NCBI GenBank assembly: GCA_964475415.1
Contig: CAYYWZ010000008.1
Coordinates: 26,056-90,055, forward strand
Reading direction: 5' to 3'
DNA length: 64,000 bases
DNA from: CALCMJ01 sp964475415
Lineage (GTDB): Bacteria > Bacteroidota > Bacteroidia > Chitinophagales > Saprospiraceae
The number at the start of each line of letters is the position of its first letter. The stretch's first letter is position 1. The translations under genes were made by a program, and so were the position numbers. Below are positions 60,463 to 64,000 of this stretch, piece by piece. The notes beneath the pieces were generated by a model. It worked only from the letters and a program-made list of their open reading frames with translations. It searched no databases and had not been told where the DNA came from.

Positions 60463-60987
60463 TCACTTTTTCTTGATATTGGTTTCGTAGATGTCTATCC
60501 ATTGCTTCATACTCATCTTTTGCATAAGTTCAGCTATCAGATCGTAAGGGATTTCTTCTACTTTCTTAAATCGTATGCAGCTCTTACCCATGTCTAGCTT
60601 TCGCTCACAGTGATTAGGATATTCTTTGATGAACCAATCATATAGTTTTGTGTCTGCATATATGCCACTATGATAGAGTGCAATAAAATTTTTCTGATTT
60701 GCGATATTTATAAATGGAACAGGAAGAGAAGGATTGCAATGATAGCCATCAGGGTAGCTAGATAGAGGTACAAAATATGCCGGCATACCATAACCCATTC
60801 CTTCTTTAAATCCTTTAGGGATATTAGCTTTTATAGTTTTTCGTAATTTTGTAAATGCAGATTTTCGCTCCGCTGGTAGCTGATCTATATATTCTTTTAT
60901 AGTAGTAGGTTTTGAGATAACTATGTATTTTGATTTGTAATATAGTAATTCTTGATAATAAATTTGGAATCTTATTTCTTTATACAT
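60463..60987 (-). CDS. DUF1801 / YdhG-like domain protein
   Basis: A 174-residue protein with the YdhG/DUF1801 pattern: TIKEYIDQLPAERKSAFTKLRKTIKANIP, MGYGMPAY, FINIANQKNFIALYHSG, and at the C-terminus CIRFKKVEEIPYDLIAELMQK. The fold is related to iron-chaperone frataxin homologues of Bacillus (YdhG/Fra), but the family's function is unsettled. Relatives usually start near KPTTIKEYI; the first 25 residues here (MYKEIRFQIYYQ…) are extra, but no ATG lies closer. Divergent from the ABC exporter. Confidence 0.75.
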   Translation of the reverse strand: MYKEIRFQIYYQELLYYKSKYIVISKPTTIKEYIDQLPAERKSAFTKLRKTIKANIPKGFKEGMGYGMPAYFVPLSSYPDGYHCNPSLPVPFINIANQKNFIALYHSGIYADTKLYDWFIKEYPNHCERKLDMGKSCIRFKKVEEIPYDLIAELMQKMSMKQWIDIYETNIKKK

Positions 60988-61131
60988 GAGAATTTCTTTT
61001 ACTGATTTTAGTCGATCTTTTAATTTAATGTGGAAAGAAATCTATTATAGACTCAGAATTAATACTCTTATTCTAACTATAATTTGATTATCCATTAACT
61101 TTTATCAGATTTGCTTTGTTAGATAAAAATA

Positions 61132-62967
61132 ATGGTGAGGAAACCGCGTAGCATACATGATCAGAAAAGCACAAACTGGAAACAAAGTTTTACAGCTCTT
61201 CGCTATATTCCTAGGTTCTTTAAGAAGGTCTATGAGGCAAGTCCTAAGTTGTTTGTTTACAATCTATTTGCCAGGTTAGTAATTTCTGTTAGTCCTATCG
61301 CTATGCTATGGGTGGGCAAGCTCATTGTAGATGAGGTTGTCAATCTAGTAAATAAAGATATTTCTGATAGTACACAGTTATGGTGGTATGTTGGGATAGA
61401 GTTAGGCCTTGCGATCTTTACGGACTTACTTAATAGATCTATACAGCTTACAGATGGGCTGATAGGAGATTTGTATGCCAATAAATCTTCGGTAGAAATC
61501 ATACAGAAAACTGGTGAAGTAGAGCTGGAACAACTGGAGGATCCAGAATTTTATGATAAGTTAGAAAGAGCGAGAAGACAGACAACGAGCAGGGTTACCC
61601 TTATGTCTAATGTGCTAAGTCAGTTTCAGGATCTTATAACGATAGTGTCACTTATCACAGGTCTTATAGTTTTCGAGCCATGGCTTATAGTATTATTAGT
61701 TTTTTCTATTATTCCTGCTTTTCTGAATGAAATAAAATATAGTAGATCTACTTATTCTCTAGCTAGAGGTTGGACAACGGAACGTAGGGAATTAGATTAT
61801 CTCAGATATACAGGTGCTAGTGATAAGACAGCTAAGGAGATCAAGTTATTCAATCTTTCGGATTTTATAGCTGATCGTTTTGATAAGCTATCCCATCGTT
61901 ATTATCTAGAAACAAAAAAGCTTAACATTAAGAAAAACATTTGGGGAGGCATCTTCAATATTCTTGGTGTCCTTGCTTATTACGGTGCGTATATTTTGAT
62001 TATTGCAAGAACGATAGCAGGTGTTATCAGTATAGGAGAACTTACGTTTCTATCCGGATCATTTAGAGGCTTGCGTATGAGGATGCAAGGTATGTTTACG
62101 AGGTTCAGTAGAATATCAGAAAGTGCATTGTATCTAAAAGATTATTTCGATTTCTTAGATATAGAAAAGGTAGGCGTTGCGGCTAATATGCTTAGGCCTA
62201 TCCCTACAGAAATTAAGGAAGGATTTGAATTTGTCAATGTGCATTTCAGTTATCCACAAGCTGATACCGAGGTGCTAAAAGGGATCAACTTTAAAATGAA
62301 GGTAGGAGAGAAGATGGCTTTTGTAGGAGAAAATGGTGCGGGAAAAACAACCTTAATAAAACTGATATTAAGATTTTATGAGCCGACGAAAGGAAAGATA
62401 TTGTTGGATGGAATTGATATTAGGAATTTCGATAAGGTAGCTTATCAGAAATTATTTGGTGTAATTTTCCAAGATTTTGTAAAATATGATTTTACTGCGG
62501 GAGAAAATATTGCAGTAGGGAATATAGAGCAAAAACATAATATAGATAGAATAGAGAAAGCTGCTGAACTAAGTCTTGCGGAAGAGGTGATCGACATTCT
62601 TCCCAAAGGATACGACCAACGTCTAGGTAAGAGATTTAAAGAAGGTCAAGAACTATCTGGGGGGCAGTGGCAAAAAATCGCATTAGCCAGAGCTTATATG
62701 AAAGATTCTGAAGTAGTAATTCTAGATGAGCCAACATCTGCGCTAGATGCTAGAGCAGAGTATGAGGCTTTCCAGCGATTTATAGGATTGACCAAAGGCA
62801 AAACGTCTATCATCATATCACATAGATTTAGTACGGTAAGAATGGCTGATCGTATTTTGGTGCTTAAGGATGGACAGGTGTTAGAGTTAGGAACACATGA
62901 AGAATTATTAGCTAGTGGAGATTTATACGCTGAACTGTTTAATCTTCAGGCTGAAGGCTATAATTAG
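61132..62967 (+). CDS. ABC exporter with fused membrane and ATPase domains
   Basis: A 611-residue half-transporter: six-helix membrane domain (about 20-325) followed by an ATPase domain (about 355-600) with Walker A GENGAGKTT, signature LSGGQWQKIALARA, Walker B VVILDEPTSALD and the H-loop SHRFST. The form is that of MsbA/lipid- or peptide-exporting ABC proteins; the signature Gln-Trp and the general type are common in Bacteroidota. As a homodimer it would export a lipid, peptide or drug. No cargo gene is adjacent. Confidence 0.9.
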   Translation: MVRKPRSIHDQKSTNWKQSFTALRYIPRFFKKVYEASPKLFVYNLFARLVISVSPIAMLWVGKLIVDEVVNLVNKDISDSTQLWWYVGIELGLAIFTDLLNRSIQLTDGLIGDLYANKSSVEIIQKTGEVELEQLEDPEFYDKLERARRQTTSRVTLMSNVLSQFQDLITIVSLITGLIVFEPWLIVLLVFSIIPAFLNEIKYSRSTYSLARGWTTERRELDYLRYTGASDKTAKEIKLFNLSDFIADRFDKLSHRYYLETKKLNIKKNIWGGIFNILGVLAYYGAYILIIARTIAGVISIGELTFLSGSFRGLRMRMQGMFTRFSRISESALYLKDYFDFLDIEKVGVAANMLRPIPTEIKEGFEFVNVHFSYPQADTEVLKGINFKMKVGEKMAFVGENGAGKTTLIKLILRFYEPTKGKILLDGIDIRNFDKVAYQKLFGVIFQDFVKYDFTAGENIAVGNIEQKHNIDRIEKAAELSLAEEVIDILPKGYDQRLGKRFKEGQELSGGQWQKIALARAYMKDSEVVILDEPTSALDARAEYEAFQRFIGLTKGKTSIIISHRFSTVRMADRILVLKDGQVLELGTHEELLASGDLYAELFNLQAEGYN

Positions 62968-62995
62968 AATAGTTGTCTGTCAATGAGTTTCTACT

Positions 62996-64000
62996 CTAGA
63001 AAGCTTCATTAAGCGTAATGTAAAAATTTATACCTTCTCCTCCCGAGGCTACGTCCAATCTCATTCTTGCTCCTTCCTTAGGATCTAGAAGAAACCGAAG
63101 GCCTAGACCATAAGACCATCTTGTAGTTTCTCGGAATATATCATCTAGCTGGTCTGGAAGAAGGTTCATAGTAACAAAAGAAACACCGCTGAATCTTTTG
63201 TAGACTGGAAACCTCAGTTCACTTTGTAGAGATATAATATTATAGTTTATATATCGTCTATTTGCTAGACCTCTAGCTCTACTTGGAGATCCTATAAATG
63301 GTAGATCGAAAAATGGTGTACCATTAGAAGCATGGGAAAAATTTAATTGGCTAGCAAGTGTATATTTTTGTGCAAATGGAAAATAATATCTTATATCTAG
63401 ATTGTATTTCCAATAGTCAAAATCTGAAAGGAAGAAATTAATGCTTCTCTGGAATTCTGTTTCTAGGTAGAACCCTTTAGTGCTAGATAATATATTGTTT
63501 CTGGTGTCTACATAGAGTAAGAAAAAGATATTAGATTTTATACCACCATCGAAACCAGTAGGCTGGTTGTTATCCAAGAGGCCAGCTGTCTCTATCTCTG
63601 TGATATTAAAGTAATCAAATTTATAGCCTAGGCCAATATTTAATTTCTTGTAGACTGTTCTTGCATAGCTACCATAGAATCTTGGGAAGGTTACATTATA
63701 AAATTCAAGATCACTAGCCAGTGAGGAATTGCTAATACCATAATAATTATAAAAATATTTATAGAAACCTAGCTCGCCCTTTATTCTGGTTTTTTCAGCG
63801 TCTTTGTATAACTCAAAAGGGACAAATAATAAAAACTGATTTTTAAACGTATAGGCAGTACTTACGATTACCTGTGATGGTCTACTTATAGAAGTTTCTT
63901 CAGAAAATCTAAAAGTCGTCAAGCTTAGTGCTCCTAGACCTAGACTTGTTTCTGGAAGGTAGAAGGCTACTGGAAAGAAAGTAGTGTTTCTATCTTTTAT
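62996..64000 (-). CDS. BamA/Omp85-like surface antigen barrel (partial, N-terminus outside window)
   Basis: 334 residues of the C-terminal barrel of a large outer-membrane protein; the frame is open to the window edge (the residues before the first internal TTG read FYLPETSLGLGALSL), so the start lies beyond 64000. Features of the bacterial surface antigen (Omp85/BamA) domain: DTRNNILSSTKGFYLETEFQ, which corresponds to the D-x-R-N...G motif of the barrel, and GSPSRARGLANRRYINYN (an RGL-type loop). The last residues, YITLNEAF, end in Phe as in substrates of the BAM complex. It could be BamA itself or an Omp85 paralogue; the POTRA part is not visible. Confidence 0.8.
   Translation of the reverse strand: MKDRNTTFFPVAFYLPETSLGLGALSLTTFRFSEETSISRPSQVIVSTAYTFKNQFLLFVPFELYKDAEKTRIKGELGFYKYFYNYYGISNSSLASDLEFYNVTFPRFYGSYARTVYKKLNIGLGYKFDYFNITEIETAGLLDNNQPTGFDGGIKSNIFFLLYVDTRNNILSSTKGFYLETEFQRSINFFLSDFDYWKYNLDIRYYFPFAQKYTLASQLNFSHASNGTPFFDLPFIGSPSRARGLANRRYINYNIISLQSELRFPVYKRFSGVSFVTMNLLPDQLDDIFRETTRWSYGLGLRFLLDPKEGARMRLDVASGGEGINFYITLNEAF

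Noticed and set aside
63740..63922. Start of the terminal barrel gene at TTG 63922
   Set aside because: The same frame continues with credible protein sequence to the window edge, so this codon is internal.

Overview
The window reads as chromosome of a member of the Bacteroidota, AT-rich and probably from the Saprospiria/Lewinella side of the phylum (that narrower placement is a guess). The phylum call rests on several secreted proteins with type IX secretion system (T9SS) C-terminal sorting domains, a gliding-motility-type C-terminal domain, PorT-like and DUF5723-like outer-membrane proteins, a DUF6427-like membrane protein, weak Shine-Dalgarno signals and TAnnTTTG-type promoter boxes. No tRNA, rRNA, CRISPR array, prophage or insertion sequence was seen.

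Layout. 1-9.0 kb: a polytopic membrane protein, a stand-alone DsbD-alpha protein and a DsbD with two alpha domains, a secreted CotH-kinase protein, and a DEAD-box RNA helicase. 9.0-19 kb: the most interesting block. A minus-strand set (pirin, uracil-DNA glycosylase, cytoplasmic molybdopterin oxidoreductase, fused Fe-S/NrfD membrane subunit) is divergent from a plus-strand operon (aldo/keto reductase, SsuD-family flavin monooxygenase, SGLT-like sodium/sugar symporter). I read it as a candidate sulfosugar (sulfoquinovose-type) desulfonation and sulfite-oxidation locus, with a uracil-DNA glycosylase translationally coupled to the sulfite enzyme. 19-25 kb: an outer-membrane barrel, a small lipoprotein, an alpha/beta hydrolase with a decayed partial copy next to it, and a cysteine-rich acidic T9SS cargo with a nearly perfect 354-bp tandem duplication. 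25-31 kb: uvrB, a large T9SS type B protein, a MerC/HupE membrane pair and a gene broken by an in-frame TGA.

31-42 kb: an S9 peptidase operon behind a 15-bp inverted repeat, a MopE-repeat T9SS protein, small lipoprotein and membrane genes, a conserved small gene whose coding frame runs past its only ATG, and a three-gene unit of lipoprotein, ECF sigma factor and membrane-tethered beta-barrel. 42-50 kb: mgsA-uvrC (overlapping), a kinase/class III aminotransferase fusion resembling hydroxylysine kinase plus phospho-lyase, a CxxCH secreted protein, and a DinB-like secreted protein. 50-64 kb: a DUF5723 barrel; an FAD/Fe-S D-2-hydroxyacid dehydrogenase, threonine dehydratase and RidA run beside a truncated FIST gene; an SDR, a serine beta-lactamase-like hydrolase, an aromatic amino acid decarboxylase, an ABC exporter and, cut by the window end, a BamA/Omp85-type barrel.

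All family calls come from reading motifs in the translated sequence and from memory of the families; no search was run. Substrate assignments, above all the sulfosugar one, are inferences.
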